This document shows positions 53,878-62,123 of a DNA stretch of 64,000 nucleotides, in pieces. A program made the position numbers and the translations under genes. Source of the stretch: Luteibacter sp. UNCMF331Sha3.1 (GTDB lineage Bacteria; Pseudomonadota; Gammaproteobacteria; Xanthomonadales; Rhodanobacteraceae); the NCBI RefSeq assembly GCF_900109915.1, contig NZ_FOBU01000002.1:1195170-1259169 (forward strand). The letters are read 5' to 3'. Every line of letters begins with the position of its first letter. Position 1 is the stretch's first letter. Under the pieces are notes generated by a model. It made no database searches. It was given only the letters and a program-made list of their open reading frames with translations, and was not told the origin of the DNA.

Positions 53878-54093
53878 ATGTCCGACGAAGTCATCATCTA
53901 CATCGCCCCACCCGTTACGGAGCGCGGCCTCTGGCGGGTTCGCTCCGATGGCAGGCCCGAGCGGGAAGTGGCATCGGAAGAGGCGGCGGTGGCGTTCGCC
54001 GCCGAGCACGCCAGGATGATCGAGCGGGCGGGCGGCGTGGCGATCGTCAGGATCGAGCGTGCGGACGGCACATGGGAAACGTTTCGCGCCTGA
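53878..54093 (+). CDS. DUF2188-like small protein
   Basis: A 71-residue soluble protein. WRVRSDGRPEREVASEEAAVAFAAEHAR and a closing VRIERADGTWETFRA match the DUF2188 pattern (a 'W-x-V-x2-DG ... A-x-x-x-A ... V-h-x-x-DG-x-W' module); such proteins are small and of unknown function, often with a stress link. The start is an ATG without a strong ribosome site; a GTG 28 codons earlier is less likely. It ends ten bases before the convergent pseudo-receiver gene. Confidence 0.7.
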   Translation: MSDEVIIYIAPPVTERGLWRVRSDGRPEREVASEEAAVAFAAEHARMIERAGGVAIVRIERADGTWETFRA

Positions 54094-54103
54094 GCGGTGG
54101 CGC

Positions 54104-54496
54104 TCAGGTCGGGCGGAGGAGCCCGACGTGCGCCAGTGCCCGGACGATCGCCGCGCCGAGCTCCAGCACGCTGAAAGGCTTCACGATCTTCACGGCGTGA
54201 CGCGGCGCGTCGCTGACGTCTTCGCCGGGATCCGAGAGCATGATGACGACCGCGAGGTCAGGATTGTCGGCCCGCGCATCTTCCAGGTAGGCCCCCGTGT
54301 GGCTCTCGCCGGGCGCCGGAACGGCGGCGGTGAGAAAATTCACCCGACCATGCGCTTTTGCCAGCGCGGCCCCACCGGCGTGGGTACCGGCGATGCCCAC
54401 CTCGTAACCACGCTGCCGCAGGCATTCGGCCACCGTCTCGGCCAGCGGCGCGTGAGGCTCGATCACGACGGCGAACTCACGCTCACGATGTGCCAT
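54104..54496 (-). CDS. single-domain pseudo-receiver
   Basis: A 130-residue response-regulator-like domain without output. The fold order is right: FAVVIEPHAPLAETVAECLRQRGYEV, the beta3 region VNFLTAAVPAP, VVIMLSDPGED and the Lys in VKIVKPFSVLELGAAIV. The phosphoacceptor position is Ala (FLTAAV), and the acidic pair is Glu-Pro. So it should not be phosphorylated in the usual way; it may bind a kinase or another protein. It is divergent from the RsbQ-like/PAS-kinase pair (162 bases between starts), and convergent with the DUF2188-like gene. A role in that signalling module is plausible. Confidence 0.78.
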   Translation of the reverse strand: MAHREREFAVVIEPHAPLAETVAECLRQRGYEVGIAGTHAGGAALAKAHGRVNFLTAAVPAPGESHTGAYLEDARADNPDLAVVIMLSDPGEDVSDAPRHAVKIVKPFSVLELGAAIVRALAHVGLLRPT

Positions 54497-54658
54497 GAAT
54501 CGTCCGCCCTTTCCCATTGCGAAGGGCCCTAGGGTAGACCTCCACCGGAAGGGCGACAACCGCCGCAGGGGCCCGTCGTGGGCAAGGAGGCCGGCACCGG
54601 TTACCATCGGTCACCTGACCCGGCACCGCCGCTTCGGACCCTTTCCTCCGGAGCCCGC

Positions 54659-55474
54659 ATGAACATCGAGGCACGCAACAACGTCCGGGTGACAGGCGAT
54701 GGCCCCGCGACGCTGGTTTTCGCGCACGGCTTCGGCTGCGACCAGAACATGTGGCGGCTCGTGGCCCCGGCGTTCGCCGACCGTTATCGGGTGGTGCTGT
54801 TCGATCTCGTGGGGAGCGGCGGTTCCGACATCTCGTCGTACGACCGCGCGAAGTACGAGAGCCTCGATGGCTACGCGGACGACCTGGTCGACCTGATCGA
54901 CGCCTTCGGCAAGGGGCCGGTCGTGTTCGTCGGCCATTCCGTCAGCGCGATGATCGGCGTGCTGGCCGGACTCAAGGCGCCTGAAAGCATCGCCGCCCAC
55001 GTCATGATCGGCCCTTCGCCGTGTTACATCGACGATGGCGATTACGTCGGCGGCTTCAGTAGGGACGACATCGTCTCGCTGCTGGAGACCCTGGACAGCA
55101 ACTATCTGGGCTGGTCGCGCGCCATGGCGCCCGCGATCATGGGGGCACCGGATCGGCCCGAGCTCGGCGCAGAGCTCACCAATAGCTTCTGCCGCACCGA
55201 TCCGGAGATCGCCCGGCAATTCGCCCGTGTGACGTTCCTGTCGGACAGCCGCCGCGATCTCGATCGTCGGGTCAGCCCGTCCCTGATCCTGCAGTGCACC
55301 GAAGACATCATCGCCCCGGTCGCCGTGGGGGAGTACGTGCACCGCGCGTTGCCGCGCAGCACGCTGCGCCTCATCGACAACGTGGGCCATTGCCCGCACC
55401 TCAGCGCGCCGCAGGCGTGCATCGACGCGATGAACGACTTCCTGGCCACCGTCGATCTCCGCGATGGCCGCTGA
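54659..55474 (+). CDS. RsbQ-like alpha/beta hydrolase
   Basis: A 271-residue protein very like Bacillus RsbQ (269 residues): FAHGFGCDQNMWRLVAPAF, FDLVGSGGSDISSYDRAKY, LDGYADDLVDLIDAF, FVGHSVSAMIG (Ser about 94), VMIGPSPCYIDDGDY, RTDPEIARQFARVTFLSD, LILQCTEDIIAP and GHCPHLSAP. The Ser-Asp-His triad is conserved. RsbQ is thought to make or bind a small hydrophobic signal for the PAS domain of RsbP; plant D14/KAI2 receptors are distant relatives. Here it overlaps by eleven bases a PAS histidine kinase, a strong hint that the same signal controls a kinase. The ATG start matches RsbQ. Confidence 0.92.
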   Translation: MNIEARNNVRVTGDGPATLVFAHGFGCDQNMWRLVAPAFADRYRVVLFDLVGSGGSDISSYDRAKYESLDGYADDLVDLIDAFGKGPVVFVGHSVSAMIGVLAGLKAPESIAAHVMIGPSPCYIDDGDYVGGFSRDDIVSLLETLDSNYLGWSRAMAPAIMGAPDRPELGAELTNSFCRTDPEIARQFARVTFLSDSRRDLDRRVSPSLILQCTEDIIAPVAVGEYVHRALPRSTLRLIDNVGHCPHLSAPQACIDAMNDFLATVDLRDGR

Positions 55475-56651
55475 CGTCCCGAAGGTGGACGCGCTCTACG
55501 CGGACGCGCCATGCGGCCTGATCGTCACCGAGGCCGACGGCTGCATCCGGCATGTGAACCGGACCTTCTGTGGATGGACCGGCTATGAGGCTGCCGAGCT
55601 GGTAGGCGCGAAACGCATCCAGGACCTGCTGACGGTGGGTGGCCGCATCTTCCATCAGACGCACTGGGTGCCGCTGCTTCGCATGCAGGGCGCCATCGCC
55701 GAGGTTAAACTCGAGCTTCGCCATCGCGGCGGCCGCACGTTACCGATCGTGATGAACGCGGTCAGCCGCTCGCACGACGGCCACGAGCTACACGAGCTCG
55801 CGATCTTCGTCGCGGAGGATCGGCACCGCTACGAGCGCGAACTGGTACGGGAGCGCGAGCAGGCGCAGCAGCTCCTTGCCACGTACATGGAGGCCCAGCA
55901 GGCTCTCGCTTCCGCCGAGGCGCGCTTGCGCCTGGCCATGGACGCCTCCGAGGACAGGGCGCGCTTCGCCGAGCAGATGGTGGGCATCGTCAGCCACGAT
56001 CTACGCAATCCGCTCACGGCCATCAAGATGGGCATGCAGATGCTCGCCAGCCCCACCATCTCCGGCGAGAAGCGCGAGCGGGTGTTCGTGCACATGGAAG
56101 CGTCCGTCGAACGCGCGCGACAGCTCACCGACGACCTGCTCGACTTCACGCAGGCGAAGATCGGCTCGGGGCTCAGCGTGGCGCCGAAGCCGATCAACGT
56201 GCATCGGGTCGTCGGTGAAGCCGTGCACGAACTGCGGATGTCGTTCTTCGGTCGCCGCATCGTCCATGTGGAGGAGGGCGAGGGCGTCTCGAGCGCGGAT
56301 CCGCATCGCCTGACGCAACTGCTCGGCAACCTCGTCGGCAACGCGATGGCCTACGGCTCGCCCGACCACCCCGTGACCATCACCACGCGTGTCGACGCCG
56401 AGCATTTCGTCATCGAAGTCCACAACTGGGGAACGCCCATTGCCGCCTCGCTACTGCCGGTGCTCTTCGAGCCCATGACACGTGGGATCGAAGCGGGCGG
56501 CGAGCGCCGCAGCGTCGGTCTCGGGCTGTTCATCGTCAAGGACATCATGCGTGCGCATGGGGGCCGGATCGCGGTGCGCTCGGACGAAGCCAGCGGGACG
56601 GTGTTCGAGATGGTGTTTTCGCGCCACGGCGAGCGCATCGCGACGGGTTGA
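55464..56651 (+). CDS. PAS-domain sensor histidine kinase, partner of the RsbQ-like protein
   Basis: A 395-residue soluble kinase. The N-terminal PAS domain (about 10-120) starts YADAPCGLIVTEADGCIRHVNRTFCGWTGYEAAELVG (in pieces), followed by a coiled coil (REREQAQQLLATYMEAQQAL), a HisKA domain (GIVSHDLRNPLTAIKMGMQML, His about 178) and a HATPase (LLGNLVGNAMAYGSPD, SVGLGLFIVKDIMRAHGG). It lacks membrane helices. It begins inside the RsbQ-like gene, so expression is coupled. In Bacillus the PAS protein RsbP is a phosphatase; here the output is a histidine kinase. The cognate regulator is not obvious; the divergent pseudo-receiver cannot take phosphate. Confidence 0.9.
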   Translation: MAADVPKVDALYADAPCGLIVTEADGCIRHVNRTFCGWTGYEAAELVGAKRIQDLLTVGGRIFHQTHWVPLLRMQGAIAEVKLELRHRGGRTLPIVMNAVSRSHDGHELHELAIFVAEDRHRYERELVREREQAQQLLATYMEAQQALASAEARLRLAMDASEDRARFAEQMVGIVSHDLRNPLTAIKMGMQMLASPTISGEKRERVFVHMEASVERARQLTDDLLDFTQAKIGSGLSVAPKPINVHRVVGEAVHELRMSFFGRRIVHVEEGEGVSSADPHRLTQLLGNLVGNAMAYGSPDHPVTITTRVDAEHFVIEVHNWGTPIAASLLPVLFEPMTRGIEAGGERRSVGLGLFIVKDIMRAHGGRIAVRSDEASGTVFEMVFSRHGERIATG

Positions 56652-56863
56652 TCGCTCGCCCGGGATATCTTCAGTTGCCCGAGCTGTACCGCGTCCGCCA
56701 TCGCCGCGTTCCTCGCGCTGGGCGGTGGACGGCAGGCGCCCGCGGACGGCGGCGTCGCCTCGTCGGCGGTCGCGGTGGAGTGAACGCGGCATGCGGGGGC
56801 GCCCACGCGGGTGCGACACGGCTGCCGAGATGATGGCGACCTGTCACCCGGGAGCGCCACATC

Positions 56864-59149
56864 ATGACCGACGAAACGCGCGCCGACGCACCGGTGGAGC
56901 ACGTGGCTGGCGGCTGGGGATCGTTGGCCGGCATGTCCGCACTCTACCGCCGGGAGCATCCATCGGGCGCGCTGGCGACCCTGCGCCGGCAGAACAAGGC
57001 ACGCGGCTTCATGTGCACCTCGTGCGCCTGGGGCAAGCCGGTGCACCCGCATGCGTTCGAGTTCTGCGAGAACGGCGCGAAATCGACGATCTGGGAGCTC
57101 ACGACCGATCGGTGCACGCCTTCCTTCTTCGACGCGCATACGCTGACCGAGCTTCGTACCTGGCAGGACTACGACCTCGAGATGGCCGGCAGGCTGACCG
57201 AACCGATGCGCTACGACCCGTCGAGCGACCGTTACGTCGCCTGTGGATGGGACGAAGCCTTCGCGGGTATCGGCGACATTCTGCGATCGTTGCGTCCGCC
57301 GGAGTCGGTGTTCTACGCGTCGGGCAAGGCATCGCTCGAGGCGTCCTACCTTTACGGTCTGATGGCGCGGGTGTACGGCAACAACAACCTTCCCGACAGC
57401 TCGAACATGTGCCACGAGACGACGTCGGTAGGGCTGAAGAGCGTCATCGGATCGCCGGTCGGCACATGCGTGCTCGAGGACTTCGAGCACTGCGACGCCA
57501 TCTTCTACTTCGGCCAGAACCCCGGTACGAACAGTCCGCGCTTTCTCCATCCGCTTCAGGACGCCGTGAAGCGCGGCTGCCGGATCGTGACGTTCAACCC
57601 CGTGCGCGAAGCCGGCCTGCTGCACTTCGTGAATCCGCAGAACCCGATGCAGATGCTGACGGGGAAGGCCACCGAACTGTCGCACATGTATCTGCAGGTG
57701 AAGCCGGGTGGCGATATCGCGGCCCTGATGGGCATCTGCAAGCACGTGTTCGTGCGCGATGCCGCCGCGCGCGCGGCCGGGAACGACGGCGTGGTGGACC
57801 GCGCCTTCGTCGAAGAACATACGAGTGGCCTTGGCGAGTTCGAAAAAGCCGCGGGCGCGGCGTCGTGGGCCGGGATCGAGGAGCATTCGGGGCTGCTTCG
57901 GGAGGACCTGGAGGCTGCGGCGGACGTGTATTGCGCCGCCCGGAACGTCATCGGTGTCTACGGCATGGGCCTGACGCAGCACGTGCATGGGTCGCAGAGC
58001 ATCGCGATGCTGGTGAACCTGCTGCTCCTGCGCGGGAACATCGGGCGGCAGGGTGCAGGTATCTGCCCGGTGCGCGGTCATTCGAACGTGCAGGGCCAGC
58101 GCACGGTCGGTATATCGGAGAAGCCCGAACTGGTGCCGCTGGATCGTCTGGCGACGATGTTCGCGTTCGAGCCGCCACGCAAAAAGGGCCGTACCACGGT
58201 GGAGGTATGTGAAGGCGTACGCGATGGCACCGTGCGCGCGTTCGTGAGCCTCGGCGGGAATTTCGTGCGTGCCATACCGGAGCGCGATGCCATGGAGGCC
58301 GCGTGGCGCGATCTCGCGTTGACGGTGTACGTGGGGACCCGGCTCAATCGCAGCCATCTGGTGCACGGCAAGGCGAGTTATCTGCTGCCGTGCCTCGTGC
58401 GCTCCGAGGTCGATCGGCAGGCGGGCGTACCGCAGGCCGTGTCCATCGAGGACAGTTTCAGTCACATCCATGGATCGATGGGACACGCCGAGCCGGCCAG
58501 CCCGCACCTGCGTTCGGAGACCGCCATCGTCGCCGGCATCGCCGCCGCGACGTTGCCCGATCATCCGAAGCGTCCATGGCTCGCGTGGAGCGGCGACTAC
58601 GCGCGCATACGCACGCTCATCGAGGAGACGTATCCGGAGATGTTCCGCGATTATTCGGCGCGGATGTTCGAAAAGGGCGGTTTCTACCGCGGCAATCCGG
58701 CGCGCGAGCGGGTGTGGAAGACGGACGACGGCAAGGCGAATTTCACGACGCCCACCGTGCGCAGCGCCTTGGGCGTCGGTGCCGCACCGGGACGGCTGCA
58801 TCTCATCACCATGCGGTCGAACGATCAGTTCAACACGACGATCTACGGATTCGACGATCGCCTGCGGGGCCTCCGGGGTTCGCGTGCCATCGTGCTGATG
58901 TGCGAGGTGGACATCGCGGAACAGGGTCTGGCGGCTGGCGACGAGGTGACGCTGGTCGGCGACGCCGGGGACGACGTGCGGCGGGAGGTTTCCGGCCTCA
59001 CCGTTACGCCGTTCGACCTGCCCAGAGGCTGTTTGGGTGGCTACTATCCCGAGATGAATCCGCTGATCCCGCTCTGGTATCACGACGAGGCATCGAAGAC
59101 ACCGGCGGCGAAGGGCGTACCGGTGCGCATCCGCCGCACGGTGGTCTGA
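56864..59149 (+). CDS. FdhF/YdeP-family molybdopterin oxidoreductase
   Basis: A 761-residue enzyme of the YdeP type (E. coli YdeP about 759). The N-terminal motif GFMCTSCAWGKP and FEFCENGAKS is the family's form of the usual iron-sulphur entry. YDPSSDRYVACGWDEAFAGIG, SSNMCHETTSVGLKSVIG, NPGTNSPRFL, GVYGMGLTQHVHGSQSI, LLLLRGNIGRQGAGICPVRGHSNVQG and DQFNTTIYGFDDRLRG are all of the bis-MGD formate dehydrogenase-like fold. No signal peptide is seen, so it is cytoplasmic. E. coli YdeP is linked to acid resistance; the substrate is unknown. A partial paralogue is at 63167. It follows the PAS kinase by 212 bases; the order may be fortuitous. Confidence 0.93.
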   Translation: MTDETRADAPVEHVAGGWGSLAGMSALYRREHPSGALATLRRQNKARGFMCTSCAWGKPVHPHAFEFCENGAKSTIWELTTDRCTPSFFDAHTLTELRTWQDYDLEMAGRLTEPMRYDPSSDRYVACGWDEAFAGIGDILRSLRPPESVFYASGKASLEASYLYGLMARVYGNNNLPDSSNMCHETTSVGLKSVIGSPVGTCVLEDFEHCDAIFYFGQNPGTNSPRFLHPLQDAVKRGCRIVTFNPVREAGLLHFVNPQNPMQMLTGKATELSHMYLQVKPGGDIAALMGICKHVFVRDAAARAAGNDGVVDRAFVEEHTSGLGEFEKAAGAASWAGIEEHSGLLREDLEAAADVYCAARNVIGVYGMGLTQHVHGSQSIAMLVNLLLLRGNIGRQGAGICPVRGHSNVQGQRTVGISEKPELVPLDRLATMFAFEPPRKKGRTTVEVCEGVRDGTVRAFVSLGGNFVRAIPERDAMEAAWRDLALTVYVGTRLNRSHLVHGKASYLLPCLVRSEVDRQAGVPQAVSIEDSFSHIHGSMGHAEPASPHLRSETAIVAGIAAATLPDHPKRPWLAWSGDYARIRTLIEETYPEMFRDYSARMFEKGGFYRGNPARERVWKTDDGKANFTTPTVRSALGVGAAPGRLHLITMRSNDQFNTTIYGFDDRLRGLRGSRAIVLMCEVDIAEQGLAAGDEVTLVGDAGDDVRREVSGLTVTPFDLPRGCLGGYYPEMNPLIPLWYHDEASKTPAAKGVPVRIRRTVV

Positions 59150-59175
59150 CGGCACGACGAGCCTCGACGCGCGGT

Positions 59176-59206
59176 GGGCGGGACACGAGTACATCCGCTC
59201 CCGCCC
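59176..59206. terminator. inverted repeat between convergent genes
   Basis: GGGCGGGA and TCCCGCCC pair across a 15-base loop, between the YdeP-like gene and the convergent NmrA-like gene. There is no T-run, so it may act as a weak bidirectional terminator. Confidence 0.5.
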
Positions 59207-59215
59207 GACCGGCGG

Positions 59216-60085
59216 TCACGTCGACGCGGCGACGTCCCGCGCGAAGTCGCGATACGTCCGCAGCGGACGGCCGAGAAGCGTCGTCAGGCGCTCCACGCTG
59301 CCTTCGGCGGGCACCATGCCATCGGCCTGGAAACGCTCGGCCATCATGCGCATGTCGTAAGCCATCCACGACGGCATGGCCTGCCGGAGGTTGGTCTCGA
59401 ATCCCGCCAGGTCCTCGCCGAGGTACGCCACGGGCTTGCCGAGCACCTCCGTCCAGATGCCCGCGATGGCCGGACCCGTCAGCGTTTCCGGGCCAACGAT
59501 GTCGATGCGCTCCAGCGGCAGGGGCACGTCGGACCGCTCGCGACGGAGCAGTTCGATGGCGGCGACTTCCGCGATGTCGCGCGTGTCGACCATGGCCAGC
59601 CCCTTGTTGCCCACCGGCATGGGATAGACGCCATAGCCGGTGATCACGTCCTTGATGCCCAGATCGTTGCGGATGAAATACGCCGGGCGCAGGATCGTGG
59701 CGTGCATGCCCATGTGCTCGATCATGCGCTCGACAGTGAACTTGCCCGCGAAGTGGGGCACGTTCACATACAGGTCGCTATGGATGACCGAGAGATACAC
59801 GATGCGTTCGATCCCTGCCTCGCGCGCCACGTTCAGCGCGACGAGCGCTTGCGTGAATTCGTCGCCCGTCACCGCGTTGAGCAGGAACAGGGTGGACACG
59901 CCGCTCATCGCGGCCCGCAGTGAATCGATGTCGAGGAAATCGCCCTGCGCGATCTCCACGTTGGAGGGGAACGTCGCCTTCGCGGGGTCGCGAACGAGCA
60001 CGCGGACATTGGCGCCGCGTTTCACGAGCTGCGCGACGACTTCGCGGCCGACATTACCGGTGGCACCGGTGACGAGAATGGTCAT
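59216..60085 (-). CDS. NmrA-like NAD(P)H quinone/azo-reductase-type protein
   Basis: A 289-residue protein of the NmrA/QOR2 group. The cofactor loop is VTGATGNVGREVVAQL; RVLVRDPAKATFP is the basic NADP strand, QGDFLDIDSLRAAM follows, then TLFLLNAVT and YLSVIHSD, and ATILRPAYFIRND as in other members. No Tyr-x3-Lys is obvious. QOR2-like members reduce quinones or act as redox sensors. It is divergent from the LysR gene at 60198 across a 112-base region with an inverted repeat, the common layout of a LysR-controlled reductase. It shares family but not close sequence with the protein at 2833. Confidence 0.88.
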   Translation of the reverse strand: MTILVTGATGNVGREVVAQLVKRGANVRVLVRDPAKATFPSNVEIAQGDFLDIDSLRAAMSGVSTLFLLNAVTGDEFTQALVALNVAREAGIERIVYLSVIHSDLYVNVPHFAGKFTVERMIEHMGMHATILRPAYFIRNDLGIKDVITGYGVYPMPVGNKGLAMVDTRDIAEVAAIELLRRERSDVPLPLERIDIVGPETLTGPAIAGIWTEVLGKPVAYLGEDLAGFETNLRQAMPSWMAYDMRMMAERFQADGMVPAEGSVERLTTLLGRPLRTYRDFARDVAAST

Positions 60086-60092
60086 GATCCGT

Positions 60093-60125
60093 ACTCCGTA
60101 GAAAGGTTGGGTGGGCTTACGGAGT
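60093..60125. promoter_or_regulatory. inverted repeat in the NmrA-LysR divergent promoter
   Basis: ACTCCGTA and TACGGAGT form an eight-base perfect inverted repeat with 17 bases between (half-site centres 25 apart). It lies between the divergent start codons, 8 bases from the reductase start and 73 from the LysR start. It is a candidate site for the LysR protein. Confidence 0.5.
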
Positions 60126-60197
60126 CAACGATAGGGGGTGTCGAATCGGGAACACAGACTCTAAGATAGGGACGACTCGTCTCGAAAATGGAACGCC

Positions 60198-61106
60198 ATG
60201 GATATCGATGCCCTGAAGGATTTCCAGCTCGTCGCGTCGCACGGCGGCTTCGGCAAGGCCAGTCGCGCCAGTGGCCGGCCCAAGGCGACCCTGTCGCGCC
60301 GGGTGTCCGAGCTGGAGGACGCGCTCGGTGTCCGTCTCGTCGAACGGGGCGGGCAGAGCGCCGTGCTGACGGAAGCCGGGCACGCGTTGATGCGGAGGAC
60401 CGAAGGCCCGATGCGCGAAGTCGCCGAGGCGTTCGAGGCCGCGCGCGACGGTAGCGCGGCACCTCGCGGACTGCTGCGCATCGCCGCGCCGCATCTGTTC
60501 TCGCAACTCGCCTTGGGACGCCTCGCCGCCGCCTTCGTCGCGCGCTACCCCGACGTCGAGGTAGAGACGATGTCGGACGATCGCTTCGTGAACATCGTCG
60601 ACGAACACTTCGACGTCGCCATCCGCATCAACCCGAGCAAGGATTCGCAACTCGTCGGCCGCCGCTTCGCGCTCGATCGACTCGTGCTCGCCGCTGCGCC
60701 AGCGATTCCGAAGCCGAAAGGAAAACGCGGCGGTCCGCTTTCCGTGCCGGCCGTGGTGATGCCCTCCTACCGCGACGGCGATACATGGACCACGCGCGAC
60801 GGCAGGATCGCGGTGCAACCGCGCCCCGTGTTGCGGCTGTCGTCGCTGCTCACGGTGCGCGACGCGGTGGCGGCCGGCGCAGGCATCGGCCTGCTTCCTC
60901 AGTCCATCGTGGGCAGCCTGCTGGATCGGGGAGAGCTGGTGTCGTGGGGCACGGTCGGGGACGACGTCGAGCTGTGGGTGCTGCACGCGTCGCGGCGACT
61001 CGAAAGCCCGAAGGTGAGGGCGTTCGTCGACTTCATGGCGGTGCAGTACCCCGATGGCATTTTCACCGTCGAGGATCGGACGTCGGCACGTCGCCCGGTC
61101 GGTTGA
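60198..61106 (+). CDS. LysR-family regulator
   Basis: A 302-residue regulator. The helix-turn-helix is DIDALKDFQLVASHGGFGKASRASGRPKATLSRRVSELEDALGVRLVERGG (read in parts: FGKASRASGRPKATLSRRV). The effector domain has GLLRIAAPHLFSQLALGRLAAAFVARYPDVEVE, RFVNIVDEHFDVAIRI and GAGIGLLPQSIVGSLLDRGELV. It is divergent from the NmrA-like reductase, its probable target, and may sense an electrophile or quinone. GAACGCC lies before the ATG but is a weak ribosome site. Confidence 0.92.
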   Translation: MDIDALKDFQLVASHGGFGKASRASGRPKATLSRRVSELEDALGVRLVERGGQSAVLTEAGHALMRRTEGPMREVAEAFEAARDGSAAPRGLLRIAAPHLFSQLALGRLAAAFVARYPDVEVETMSDDRFVNIVDEHFDVAIRINPSKDSQLVGRRFALDRLVLAAAPAIPKPKGKRGGPLSVPAVVMPSYRDGDTWTTRDGRIAVQPRPVLRLSSLLTVRDAVAAGAGIGLLPQSIVGSLLDRGELVSWGTVGDDVELWVLHASRRLESPKVRAFVDFMAVQYPDGIFTVEDRTSARRPVG

Positions 61107-61118
61107 CGGGGTGACGCG

Positions 61119-61844
61119 TTACCGCGTGCGCTCGCGCATGTCGGCTTCGAGGCGATCGAGGAAGCCGAACAATGCCTTATTCATTTCCGTGTAGTCGTTC
61201 GTACGCAGCGCGTCGGGCTGCTGCACGAATCGTCGATCGCGCAGCGCCGGAAATTCGGCCTCCGACGCGGCGATCAGCAACTCGACGACGTCCGGCGTCA
61301 GTTCCATGTGGCACTGGAAGCCGTATACAAGCGGGCCATATTCGACGATCTGCCGAGGGCAACCGGGGCTGTACGCGATGACGGTCGCGTTCGGCGTGAG
61401 GCCGGGCATGTCGTTGTGCCAATGGCCCACATCGAGCGCCTCGCCGAAATGGGCGAACTTCGGATGGGCCATGCCGGCCGCCGTGAGAGCGATCGGAAAC
61501 TTGCCGATCTCCGTCTCTGGGCTCCGTTCGAACGAGCCGCCGAGCGCGTCGCCGATCAGTTGCGCACCGAGGCAGACGCCTATCACGGCACGACCCGCAT
61601 CCACGCACTGACGGATCAGCGCCATTTCGGCGGCCGCGTCGAAATGCGGGCACTCGTCCGTCGTGGTGTCGGGGCCCTGCGGGCCACCCATCACGATCAG
61701 GAGATCGATCGCGCCGACAGCGGTCGGCAGCGGCTCGCCGAGGTAGACGCGCGACAAGGTGACGTCGTGCCCGCGAGCCGTCGCCCAGGTTTCGTATGCC
61801 CCCGGGGCCTCGAACGATTCGTGGACGACGAAGTGGACTTTCAT
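61119..61844 (-). CDS. class I glutamine amidotransferase (GMP synthase-like)
   Basis: A 241-residue glutaminase-type protein. The nucleophile elbow is GVCLGAQLIG (Cys 91), and the His-Glu pair is in YGFQCHMELTPD (His about 179, Glu about 181). GGPQGPDTTTDECPHF and FPIALTAAGMAHP are typical of the free-standing YfeJ/GuaA-like group, whose members act on small amines or gamma-glutamyl compounds. The partner synthetase is not adjacent. It lies 12 bases after the convergent LysR stop and is preceded (upstream) by the REP pair. Confidence 0.9.
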   Translation of the reverse strand: MKVHFVVHESFEAPGAYETWATARGHDVTLSRVYLGEPLPTAVGAIDLLIVMGGPQGPDTTTDECPHFDAAAEMALIRQCVDAGRAVIGVCLGAQLIGDALGGSFERSPETEIGKFPIALTAAGMAHPKFAHFGEALDVGHWHNDMPGLTPNATVIAYSPGCPRQIVEYGPLVYGFQCHMELTPDVVELLIAASEAEFPALRDRRFVQQPDALRTNDYTEMNKALFGFLDRLEADMRERTR

Positions 61845-61959
61845 GCGAGTTCCGGGGAAGCGTCAGACCGTGAATGATATCGGCAACCGCCGCGTTCTTG
61901 GGCGGAGTGGGTGGAACGCGCGGGCGGGGCTGGATCAGCCGGCCTTGCGCAGACAAATC

Positions 61960-62028
61960 TGTGGGAGCGCGCTCGCGCGCGATGGGTGCTCGCGGCAAGC
62001 ACCCATCGCGGCCAAGGCCGCTCCCACA
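61960..62028. repeat. REP-like nested palindrome, copy 1
   Basis: The element begins TGTGGGAGCG and ends CGCTCCCACA, with an inner pair GATGGGTGC / GCACCCATC, so it folds as two nested stems. Such GTGGGAGCG repeats are scattered in Pseudomonas and Xanthomonadales genomes. It lies between two minus-strand genes. Confidence 0.85.
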
Positions 62029-62056
62029 CAAGGGCGCGCGCCCGTAGCCGCCTTGC

Positions 62057-62123
62057 TGTGGGAGCGCGCTCGCGCGCGATGGGTGCTCGCGGCAAGCACC
62101 CATCGCGGCCAAGCCGCTCCCCT
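62057..62123. repeat. REP-like nested palindrome, copy 2
   Basis: Nearly identical to copy 1 in the same orientation, 28 bases further on. It lacks one G (AAGCCG for AAGGCCG) and its right end is CCCCTA instead of CCCACA, where the last bases form the dkgB stop codon. Confidence 0.82.

Noticed and set aside
56351-59194. A 947-codon minus-strand open frame opposite the YdeP-like gene.
   Set aside because: Antisense shadow rich in His, Arg and Gln with no domain.
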